Shown in pieces: positions 1 to 7,577 of a stretch of DNA of 10,946 nt (position 1 is the first letter of the stretch; every line of letters begins with the position of its first letter). The notes under the pieces are model-generated. The model was given only the letters and a program-made list of their open reading frames with translations. It had not been told where the DNA came from and searched no databases. The DNA is from JBFELU01 sp041572755 (lineage in GTDB: Bacteria > Actinomycetota > Acidimicrobiia > Spongiisociales > UBA11373): positions 1 to 10,946 of the forward strand of contig JBFFRY010000048.1 in the NCBI GenBank assembly GCA_041572755.1, written 5' to 3'. Both the position numbers and the translations under genes were made by a program.

Positions 1-3000
1 GGGTGACCCGGGTGCCGCCTTCCGGTGCCGGGGTGGCCCGGGTCGAGACATCGACGTCGGGTCCGCCCGTGACGCGGGCCGGGCCCACGTCGGCACCGCC
101 GGTACGGAGGCCGGGGAGATCGAGGTCGGCTCGAGCCGGAAGGTGCATCGAGCCGGCGGCGTCGCCCATCCGCTGCGCCCCGGTCATCACGCTGCCCGAC
201 AGGGCGCCGAGGAATCCGCTCGCCGCCGCCGCCTCGTGGGATCCGCCGCTCATCACATACCCCTCGGCGTACCCGGAGACCGCCGAGGCGCCGGTCTGGA
301 AGACCATGCTGTTGGGGCGCAGCCCCCCGAGCGCCACACCGAGGCGATTGAATCCCGCCGAGAGGGCGGCGTTCGCCATGATCCGGCCCCCGCTGTCACC
401 TCTCAGCCAGGACTGCGCACCACCCACCGCCGCCCCGGACACCCAGCCCCGGGTCGGGTCGATCGCAGTCGCCAGGCCCTGGATCACCGCCATCGTGATG
501 TCCTCGGTGAACTGCTGGCCCTGGGCGATGCGGTCCCAATCGATGGCGTCGACACCCTCGGCGGCCTGTTGGGCTCGCTGGGCGCGACGGGCCAGCTCGG
601 CCATCTGCTCCAGCAGCTCCGGATCGACCCCCCCGGCCGCGGCCGCCGCCTCACGCAACCGGTCGAGCTCCCGCAGATGCCCGGGGGCGTACTCCTCGAG
701 CCAGTTCTCTGCGGCAGCGGCGCGGCGATCGAAGTCGCTCATCCGGGCCCGGTCGCCGAAGTGCTCGACGAGGTCGGGGAACTCGGCTTGCTGCTCCGGA
801 GAGAGATCATCGACGGAGGTGATCTCCCCGGAAGCGATGCGGCGTTCCAGATCGGCGTGCCTCCCGAGTCGGTCGAACTGCCCGTCGGCATGGGTCTGGA
901 ACGCCTCCTCCCAGGAACCGGCTCCGAGCCGCTCCACTTCTCCGGCTCTCCAGAAATCTGAGTGCTGCGCCGAGAGCTGCTCGGCTTCCTCCCTGGTCAC
1001 CCATCGCTCGGTGAACATCCCGTCGTCGCGTTGCTCCACCCAGGCGACCATGCCGTCGTCGCGCTCGGTCAGCTCGTTGCCCCACTGGTCGTAGATGGGG
1101 AGCGGTCGCGCGTCGGCGGGAATCCCATCTTCGGGAACAGCACCCACCTCGTCGCCACCGGTGCGGAGCGCATCGACCAGCCCGACTCCCGATTCGATGA
1201 AGGTGGCTCCCAGCAACCCAGCGACCCCGAGGAGCCCGATCAGGGCGGCGATGGCGGCATCGCGAGCGTCGATGTCGTCGTCGTCACCGGCCTCGGTCGC
1301 CGCGACCTCGCCCGTCTCCTCCCCGGCGGCCTCCTCCCCGGACTGATCGTCACCCGCCACCGGAGCCGGTGGTTCCTCCGCCGAAGCCGCAGCGGCGCTC
1401 GATGCGGCCCGATGGAACGCTCCCAGAGCATTGCGAACCTGCCGGTCGGACGGCTCGCAATGGTGGCAGTAGAACCAATAGGAGCCCCATGGGAGCCGTC
1501 CCCGGATCTCGACGTTGGGCCCGTCGTCGACATACTCGACCCAGATCGCCACCTCGCTGCCCACCGAGAAGAACTGGCTGCGGAAGCACTCCTCGCCTTC
1601 CGGTGGGGGAAGGATCTCGCCGTCGGCGTCGAGCTCGCAGGCGTCCTCGTCGTAGATGTTGTACTGCCGGGACCGGGAGATGAAGTCGTTGTTGATCTCG
1701 TTGAGCCGGCCGGCCTCATAGTCGGGGTTGGTCGTGCTCGCCAGCTTCCACCACATCCTGATCTGCGGCTCCCCCCGCAACGGCATGCCCAGTTCGGCGC
1801 CGGCGTCGCATGCCGGTTGGTTGGGGTTCCGCAGGAGTCGGCCCATCGTGTATGCCGATGCGGTGGTCAGGTCCCCCGCCTCGGCGATCGGAAGCAGGAT
1901 CTCCTGCAGGACCGGACACGGCCCGAGGTTCTCACCCTGGAACCGCTCCTCGGCGTCGGCCGGCGGCGGGGGCGGGATCAGCGGCAGCGCCCGCTCCAAC
2001 GTGAAGCCGGGGAGTTCGCAGGGAGCGAGGAGATGGAGTTCGGGCCCGCCGCTCATGCCCTGCTCCTCCCCGTCGACGGCGTAGGACGTCCAGACGGTGT
2101 CGGCGCCGAACGCAGCGCTCGTGACCGTGGGACGCCCGCAAGGCACCGGGTCGAGGCCGGTCCCTCCGTACAGCTCCGGATCGTCGAACGGCACCCTGGA
2201 ACCCAGCGGGTGGACCTGGTTGCCGGCCAGGCCGGTGATCCGGCCCTCGACGTGAAACGCCGCAGAGGTTTCGCCGGAGAGGCGGGTCCCGTCGGCCGCG
2301 TAGTCGACGTCGCAGCAGGCGCCGTCGTCCCGCAGGCTGAACGTGAAGGTCTCGGTGATCTCGAACTCCGATCCCGACTCCCCGTACCTCCACGAATCGC
2401 TGTGCTCGAAGGGCTCCGGGGGGGCTTCGAAGCCGGGCGGAATGGAGACGGTGAACAGCGGCTTCCCCTGAGTGGCCCACAGGCCGCCGACCACCTGGAT
2501 CTCATCCCAATCGACCAGATCGAGGAGGAGCTGGTGCACCGGATCGGCGGCCTCCTCCTGCTGCTCCTGAGCACGGGTGGGGGCGGCCGAGACGAGCTGG
2601 GCGAGGAGCGACGCCGCCACGACGGCCACCAGGACGGCGGCAACATTCCTGCGGGCGGCGGCGATCCTCGGCCTCCTGGCGGCGATGAGGCCGGCCGTCA
2701 TCGCCACCGAGAGGAACCCGACGCCCAGCCCGAGGGCGACCACCCCGGCCCGGTTGGCCAGCCCGGCGACCTGGGTGAGAACCACACCGAGGCCGAAGAA
2801 GGCGACGCCCCAGATGCTGCGGCGAGCGAACAGTCCCTTCTCGGTCATCGCCACCTCGATGCTCCGCCCCTGGGCGAAACCGAGCAGCGCACCGAGTCCG
2901 AGCCCGACGGCGATCGCGAGCACCGGCGTTGCGATCCCCACCACGAGGGTCATGGCACCGATCGTGAGGGCCGAGATGCCGAGACGGGCCGCGTCCCACT

Positions 3001-4684
3001 TGGGACGGACCCGGCTCCGCTTGCGGGCCGTGAGCAACGCCAGCGCCACACCGGCGATCGAGAGCACCAGCCCGGCGATGCCGAGAACCCTCCAGACCCC
3101 GGATCGTGGGGCCGACGACGGCGGCGCCGCCGTGTCCTGAGCCGAAGTGGGCGCCGTGACCTCGGGGGGTGCCGCAGTGGTGGTCACCACCGGAGCGGTG
3201 GCCTCGCCTTCGAGACCGAGATCGGCGGCGGTCACCTCGTCGGGCAAGCGGATCGGCGGCGGCGGCGGATCGGAACCGAGCACCCCCTGCCACGAGGGCG
3301 GGATCGGATCGAATGCGATCTCGTTCCGGTCGGGACAGACGTAGGCGATGGGTCGGATCGCGGCCAGCATCGCCTCGGCTTCGGCGGCGACGGCCCCCGA
3401 CAGGGCGGCATCCTTGGGGACGGCGTACCCCACCTCGAGCGAGCGAGCCCGCTCGTCGTGCAATCGGCCGAAGACCGCCGTGTCGGTCTCGGTGACTGAG
3501 TCCTGGTCTCGGCAGTAGCGGCCGGTGCGGCCGTTCTCCTTGTTCCAGTCGGCACTGATGCTTATCCGATCGGCCTCGGCGGCCTCGAAGAACTGGGCCT
3601 CGACACCGGTGCGAACGTATTCACAGTCGAGGTTGATCCAATCGTTCCCGACCGGCCATGCGGGAGCCGGGTCACGGAGATCGAATCCCGGTATGGAGGG
3701 GCAGGGGATCCCCTCGGTGTAGAAGCCGAGCTCAGGGGCCAGAGAAGGCATGGGCGGGGTTGAGGCCCAGGGCGGGAGCCCGTCGGCGAGATCGTGGCCG
3801 TCGGCGGTATCCGGGCAGGCCGCCGCCTCCTCGGCGGCCTTGAGGTAGCCCTGATCGGAGAGACCCCACAGCTCCAGTTCCCCGTACCCGGCTTCCGGAT
3901 CGAGTGCAGTCCAGGTGACCCGTATCGCTTCGGTGCCGCCGTACATGACTCCGGTGACCCGGCCGTCTCCCGCGGTGAGTTCGGGGGGGAGACCGCACGC
4001 CGGGGCGCTCTCGTCTTCGGGTCGGGCGAACTCGACTTCCAGCCGGACCGGCGACCGCCGGGATGTCTGATTCTCGGTGGGCTCGTAGTCGCACACCACC
4101 CTCACGAATCCCGACTCGACATCGGCTTCAGCTGCGACCAGCCGACCCGCCCCGAAGTAGGAACCGCAGAAGTCGGGATCGAGTTCGTAGCTGCCCGGCG
4201 GCGGGTCGGAGCAGTCGGCGGCCAGCGGAGCCACTTCTTCGAGGAGCGCATCCACGGCCCGCCGGATGGCAGGCCGCTTGTCACCGAGCGACAGATCGTC
4301 GGCCTGGAACCACACGCTGGCGGCCGCCGGGTCGCCGTACCGGAAGCCCGACCAGCGGTCGCCGTCGCGGTCCGTGAAGTTCTCGTTGCCACAGGATTCG
4401 GCGACGGCGGGGTCGGATCCGGCCGGCGCCCAGGTGACGACGATCGTGATGGGGGTCGCCTCCCCCGCCTCCTCGGGGACGAAGTAGCAGAACAGCTTGG
4501 TCGGTTCGCCCTCCTCGGCCACGGAAGATTCGAGGGGAACCCCGCCCACCCTGTCGGGGCACTCGACCGCCTGGGCGACGGCGGGAGCGTTGCCGACCAG
4601 CAGGGGGAGAAGCACCACCCAGCCGGCGGTCACCACCGTCCCGAACCGAGCAAGACGCCTCCGAAGCGAGGCCACCGAACTCAA
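1..4684 (-). CDS. Giant multi-domain membrane/secreted protein, C-terminus cut off by window edge
   Basis: One frame is open from 4684 to the left edge (at least 1,561 codons) with no internal stop. The TTG start is chosen because GAGGGAG (4691-4697) lies 6 nt upstream; GTG at 4675, 4699 or 4720 is possible, and an in-frame TAG lies at 4736-4738. Visible order: signal peptide 1-37 (cut near APAVA/Q); three tandem Cys-framed repeats (C42-C158, C173-C290, C328-C450); Pro/Thr/Ala stalk 475-527; membrane helices near 530-551, 568-586, 588-604, 624-642, 646-668 and 681-700, with Arg/Lys loops fitting the positive-inside rule; a second Cys-rich ectodomain 706-1137 with C1073-H-H-C1076; an acidic linker; helix 1143-1163; charged helices about 1190-1385; Gly/Ala-rich hydrophobic segment 1390-1514; and a Pro/Gly/Thr linker at the edge. 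I do not recognise the family. The C-terminal layout recalls polymorphic-toxin carriers, but no toxin domain is visible. Confidence 0.85.
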   Translation of the reverse strand, partial: MSSVASLRRRLARFGTVVTAGWVVLLPLLVGNAPAVAQAVECPDRVGGVPLESSVAEEGEPTKLFCYFVPEEAGEATPITIVVTWAPAGSDPAVAESCGNENFTDRDGDRWSGFRYGDPAAASVWFQADDLSLGDKRPAIRRAVDALLEEVAPLAADCSDPPPGSYELDPDFCGSYFGAGRLVAAEADVESGFVRVVCDYEPTENQTSRRSPVRLEVEFARPEDESAPACGLPPELTAGDGRVTGVMYGGTEAIRVTWTALDPEAGYGELELWGLSDQGYLKAAEEAAACPDTADGHDLADGLPPWASTPPMPSLAPELGFYTEGIPCPSIPGFDLRDPAPAWPVGNDWINLDCEYVRTGVEAQFFEAAEADRISISADWNKENGRTGRYCRDQDSVTETDTAVFGRLHDERARSLEVGYAVPKDAALSGAVAAEAEAMLAAIRPIAYVCPDRNEIAFDPIPPSWQGVLGSDPPPPPIRLPDEVTAADLGLEGEATAPVVTTTAAPPEVTAPTSAQDTAAPPSSAPRSGVWRVLGIAGLVLSIAGVALALLTARKRSRVRPKWDAARLGISALTIGAMTLVVGIATPVLAIAVGLGLGALLGFAQGRSIEVAMTEKGLFARRSIWGVAFFGLGVVLTQVAGLANRAGVVALGLGVGFLSVAMTAGLIAARRPRIAAARRNVAAVLVAVVAASLLAQLVSAAPTRAQEQQEEAADPVHQLLLDLVDWDEIQVVGGLWATQGKPLFTVSIPPGFEAPPEPFEHSDSWRYGESGSEFEITETFTFSLRDDGACCDVDYAADGTRLSGETSAAFHVEGRITGLAGNQVHPLGSRVPFDDPELYGGTGLDPVPCGRPTVTSAAFGADTVWTSYAVDGEEQGMSGGPELHLLAPCELPGFTLERALPLIPPPPPADAEERFQGENLGPCPVLQEILLPIAEAGDLTTASAYTMGRLLRNPNQPACDAGAELGMPLRGEPQIRMWWKLASTTNPDYEAGRLNEINNDFISRSRQYNIYDEDACELDADGEILPPPEGEECFRSQFFSVGSEVAIWVEYVDDGPNVEIRGRLPWGSYWFYCHHCEPSDRQVRNALGAFHRAASSAAAASAEEPPAPVAGDDQSGEEAAGEETGEVAATEAGDDDDIDARDAAIAALIGLLGVAGLLGATFIESGVGLVDALRTGGDEVGAVPEDGIPADARPLPIYDQWGNELTERDDGMVAWVEQRDDGMFTERWVTREEAEQLSAQHSDFWRAGEVERLGAGSWEEAFQTHADGQFDRLGRHADLERRIASGEITSVDDLSPEQQAEFPDLVEHFGDRARMSDFDRRAAAAENWLEEYAPGHLRELDRLREAAAAAGGVDPELLEQMAELARRAQRAQQAAEGVDAIDWDRIAQGQQFTEDITMAVIQGLATAIDPTRGWVSGAAVGGAQSWLRGDSGGRIMANAALSAGFNRLGVALGGLRPNSMVFQTGASAVSGYAEGYVMSGGSHEAAAASGFLGALSGSVMTGAQRMGDAAGSMHLPARADLDLPGLRTGGADVGPARVTGGPDVDVSTRATPAPEGGTRVT
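3335..4561 (-). repeat. Three tandem cysteine-framed protein repeats in the giant gene
   Basis: The first ectodomain contains three diverged copies of one unit of about 120 residues. Cysteines fall at 42/66/98/158, 173/198/230/290 and 328/354/391/450, so the spacings are 24-32-60, 25-32-60 and 26-37-59. The second Cys is followed by an aromatic in each copy (C-Y-F, C-D-Y, C-E-Y), then an extended segment ending in W85, F219 or W380. Each unit closes with an Ala-rich helix and C-[SP]-D. Regular even Cys counts in an exported segment suggest two disulfides per unit. The DNA copies themselves are not obviously similar, so this is an old duplication. I do not know a named family with this pattern. 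Confidence 0.7.
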
Positions 4685-4732
4685 CTCTCTCTCCCTCACC
4701 AAACCAACGGTCGAAGCCACCGGGAAATGCCG

Positions 4733-4738
4733 ATGCTA
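4733..4738 (-). promoter_or_regulatory. Possible -10 box upstream of the giant gene
   Basis: TAGCAT fits TANNNT and lies in the 99-nt gap between the 342-aa gene and the giant gene. It would give a leader of about 40 nt containing the polypurine ribosome binding site before TTG 4684. No convincing -35 hexamer is visible. The two genes could instead be co-transcribed from the promoter at 5819-5824. Confidence 0.25.
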
Positions 4739-4783
4739 TCGAGCGCCGACCCCGGCTGCATGGTCGCCGTCCTTCCCGCGCAT

Positions 4784-5812
4784 CTAGGAGCCCGACTCGG
4801 CGACAACCCGGAACGCGCTCTCCGCCGTCACGCAGCGCTGGGTCGCGACGTCGCACACCTTGACCCGGGCCAGGTAGTCGCCCGGCGACTTGTCGGGACC
4901 GAGCTCGATCGCCGCTCTCTCCTCGACCATCTGCAGGTGGTCGGCGGGCGGCGGCGGACCCTCCCAGAACACGAAGACCTTTGAGCCCGCCTCCTCGCCG
5001 TTCGGGTAGACGAACGAGTACTGCGCCTCGAACCGTGCCGAGCCGTCGTCACCCGCCGTCGCACCGGAGAAGAGAGCCATGGCCCACACCTCCTGCCCGG
5101 GCCGATACTCCGGACGCGAGACGAGCAGCGGCTGAACCGCCCCCGGGGGCCGGTGCCACAGGTGGTGGTAGCGGACGTCGGGAGTCAGGACGAGGGTCAC
5201 CTCGAATTCGCCGTCCCGCGCCGTGGCGCTCTCCGGCGGGCGCAGGGTCTTCGCGTAGCTCAACACCGCATCGAGATAGTGCTTGCGGGTCCATTTCCCG
5301 CCCGCCGCGGTCAGCCGATTGAGATCCTTCGCCATCCGGCGGGCACTCTTCGGCGGGCGGTCGTAGGCGCGCAGCAGGAAGAAGCCGTCGGAGATCGGTT
5401 CGTAGGCCACCTCCCCGCCGCCGGTGCCCACCCGCGCCGCGGCGCGCTCCAGGGCGGTGAGGATCTCCTCCCGGGTCAAACCGATCAGCGGGTATTCGCG
5501 CCGCATCTTGTGGATCACCGCCCAGCAGAGCAGCCGCCGATTCTCGGCGTCGTGCTCGAAGGCGATGCGGCCGGCGGGACCGTTGAGCTGGTAGATCCCC
5601 CCGGGATTCAGGCGCGGGGGGTCGTCGCGCCACCTCTTCTCCTCCTGCTGGCGCCAGTCCCGCGGCAGCCCCGAGAGGACGTGCCGGGCGTAGTCGCCGA
5701 TGATCCGATCGGCGGTCTCGAGGTCGATGGTGCCCGGCGGAAGCGGGCGGGTCGGCGGCCGTAGGGGTGGGTTCGCTCTCGAACGCTCCGGGGTGTCACC
5801 AGCCGACGCCAC
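4784..5812 (-). CDS. Unrecognised 342-aa protein with C-terminal beta-sandwich-like region
   Basis: The GTG start at 5812 is the first start after an in-frame TAG and has a -10-like TAGGCT 6 nt upstream. The stop is TAG at 4784-4786. Residues 1-27 are Pro/Arg-rich with no hydrophobic segment, so no signal peptide is visible. Residues 28-195 look helical and charged (conserved-looking W53, W61, C96-W97 and a KWTRKHYLD stretch). Residues 200-340 look beta-rich, with 'YRPGQEVW', a PNGEE turn, 'SPGDY' near 309 and a Cys pair at C320/C327. The P-x-G-x-Y style and the W-EGPPPPADH stretch recall an uncharacterised beta-sandwich module in bacterial exported proteins; that is a weak memory-based comparison. 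It sits 99 nt upstream of the giant gene on the same strand, so co-transcription is possible. The function is unknown. Confidence 0.8.
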   Translation of the reverse strand: MASAGDTPERSRANPPLRPPTRPLPPGTIDLETADRIIGDYARHVLSGLPRDWRQQEEKRWRDDPPRLNPGGIYQLNGPAGRIAFEHDAENRRLLCWAVIHKMRREYPLIGLTREEILTALERAAARVGTGGGEVAYEPISDGFFLLRAYDRPPKSARRMAKDLNRLTAAGGKWTRKHYLDAVLSYAKTLRPPESATARDGEFEVTLVLTPDVRYHHLWHRPPGAVQPLLVSRPEYRPGQEVWAMALFSGATAGDDGSARFEAQYSFVYPNGEEAGSKVFVFWEGPPPPADHLQMVEERAAIELGPDKSPGDYLARVKVCDVATQRCVTAESAFRVVAESGS

Positions 5813-5818
5813 GCCTCG

Positions 5819-5824
5819 AGCCTA
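5819..5824 (-). promoter_or_regulatory. -10-like hexamer positioned for a leaderless transcript of the 342-aa gene
   Basis: TAGGCT (TANNNT) is followed by 6 nt (CGAGGC) and then the GTG start codon at 5812. A transcription start about 7 nt after the -10 box would coincide with the start codon, as in leaderless actinobacterial mRNAs. No clear Shine-Dalgarno sequence or -35 box is seen. The lipoprotein gene at 7308 has the same arrangement. Confidence 0.4.
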
Positions 5825-6032
5825 CCGATGGCCGGCACGGGGCAGGATCGGTCGGCGACATTCGCCGAGCCCAACGCCACCGCGACCCGGCTCATCCCTG
5901 CCGGCTCATCCGCCGCCGGGATTCCCCGACCGGCGCAACCATGGGCGGCTAGCGGGAGCCACCCCGATCCCCTACCCTCCCGACCTCTGTGAGGCGGCCT
6001 CTCCGCAACCAACTCGAAGGAAGGGTGGACCC

Positions 6033-6587
6033 ATGCGGCGTACGAGTGTTCTGATCCTGGCCGTGGCCCTCGTGGCAGCGACTTCGGCGACCACCTGGGT
6101 GGTGGCCGGGGCGGCCACCAAAGGCAAGATCTCGGGGTGCGTCGACGACGAAACCGGCGAGATCGATCAGATGCGCCTGGGAAAGACGCCGCAAGGTGGT
6201 GCGTGCGACGAGGGCGAAACCGCGTTCACCTGGAACGCCAGGGGCCGCCGGGGTTCTCCGGGTCCCCAGGGTGAGGAGGGCCCCCCCGGACCGCCCGGGC
6301 CGACGGCACCCGTCTATCAGGTGTCGGAAACCGGTTCGGTGGTCCCGTCGGCGAGTTGGGGGGCGGTCTCCGCGACGTGCGACCCCGGTGACCTGGCATT
6401 TGGCGGTCGCTGGCGTGCCCTCAACTGGAGCAACCGTCTCTTCTGGGCGATCGCCGAAGGCATCGAGAACGTGGGCGGCAGCGAGCTGCGGAGATACTCG
6501 GTCGTGGTGCATAACGGCACTGCGTCCAGTCTCGGTCCGCTGGAGGCCACCGTCGCGTGCTTCGACAATCCTCCGCTGCGCCCGTAG
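6033..6587 (+). CDS. Secreted collagen-like protein, copy 1
   Basis: This 184-aa protein starts at ATG 6033 behind GAAGGAAGG (6016-6024). The frame is open further upstream, but the start is fixed by exact alignment with the copy at 9491, where MRR matches VRR. Residues 1-28 form a signal peptide or anchor (MRRTSV then hydrophobic, then AGAA). Residues 32-70 hold the module ISGC36..D..TGEI...G..C58..GETAFTWN, common before collagen repeats in actinobacterial proteins. Residues 71-91 are seven Gly-X-Y triplets (GRRGSPGPQGEEGPPGPPGPT). The head, 93-184, has ATC116..GD..FGG.W and VAC176.D, a likely disulfide. It is probably exported and trimeric at the surface; the head's ligand is unknown. It is convergent with the lipoprotein gene at 6670-7308. 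Confidence 0.88.
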   Translation: MRRTSVLILAVALVAATSATTWVVAGAATKGKISGCVDDETGEIDQMRLGKTPQGGACDEGETAFTWNARGRRGSPGPQGEEGPPGPPGPTAPVYQVSETGSVVPSASWGAVSATCDPGDLAFGGRWRALNWSNRLFWAIAEGIENVGGSELRRYSVVVHNGTASSLGPLEATVACFDNPPLRP

Positions 6588-6601
6588 TCGCCCCGCATGT
6601 G

Positions 6602-6622
6602 GCCTGCCCGCGACGTGCAGGC
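6602..6622 (+). terminator. Candidate hairpin terminator after collagen-like gene 1
   Basis: GCCTGC (6602-6607) pairs with GCAGGC (6617-6622) around a 9-nt loop, 15 nt after the TAG stop. There is no T-run, which is not unusual in GC-rich actinobacteria, so termination is only suggested. Confidence 0.35.
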
Positions 6623-6639
6623 GTGAGCAGGTAGCGGTT

Positions 6640-6668
6640 GGGGTCCGCCGTGGCCGCGCCGCGACCCC
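6640..6668. terminator. Candidate bidirectional hairpin between convergent genes
   Basis: GGGGTC (6640-6645) pairs with GACCCC (6663-6668), with a GC-rich 17-nt interior that can pair partly. It ends one base before the stop of the minus-strand lipoprotein gene and lies after the plus-strand collagen-like gene, so it could act for either. It has no T-run. Confidence 0.3.
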
Positions 6669-6669
6669 T

Positions 6670-7308
<639 letters not shown>

Positions 7309-7314
7309 CGGGGG

Positions 7315-7320
7315 ATCCTA
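7315..7320 (-). promoter_or_regulatory. -10-like hexamer positioned for a leaderless lipoprotein transcript
   Basis: TAGGAT (TANNNT) is followed by CCCCCG and then ATG 7308, a 6-nt gap. The start codon would be at or next to the 5' end of the mRNA. AGGA inside this hexamer could alternatively be read as a weak ribosome binding site. No clear -35 box is visible. Confidence 0.4.
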
Positions 7321-7385
7321 GCCCTGATCACGCCGGAGCCATCAGCCCCAGCCACCCGATCCCGGCTCGACCCTCGGGGTCCCTC

Positions 7386-7464
7386 CTCGTCCCTCCCCTC
7401 CCGTGATCACTCTGCTGTCAGAACCGACAGGGGTCCGAACGCGAGATGGGCGATACGGCCCTAC
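7386..7464 (-). repeat. 79-bp intergenic repeat, copy A
   Basis: It matches 9352-9430 over 79 positions without a gap (68 identical by my count), in the same orientation. On the minus strand it can form GGGC/GCCC (7449-7462) and TTCTG/CAGAG (7408-7421) hairpins. Its minus-strand 3' end is 77 nt before the lipoprotein start, so it could be a promoter-proximal or leader element. The rest of the 269-nt gap (7309-7577) holds the -10 candidate and nothing else recognisable. Confidence 0.75.
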
Positions 7465-7577
7465 ACCACAATCACTGGTGCGGTGAGCACGGACGACGAC
7501 CGGGTCTCTCGTCGGCCACAGAATCACGGCATCGCATCGACACCAACATGGGCTCAATCGGGCGGCGGTAGCGGGCC

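Noticed and set aside
3..1094. Plus-strand open frames 3-1094 and 143-961
   Set aside because: Low-complexity Ser/Arg/Pro-rich shadows of the C-terminal part of the giant minus-strand gene.
962..3499. 845-codon open frame on the plus strand
   Set aside because: It is in exact codon register opposite the giant minus-strand gene, which has a signal peptide, membrane helices and regular cysteines. The plus-strand translation is rich in Arg, Gly and Asp/His with no domain or sensible start signal; it is an antisense artefact of GC-rich codon use.
5153..5764. 203-codon plus-strand frame
   Set aside because: Antisense to the 342-aa gene; no domain and no ribosome binding site.
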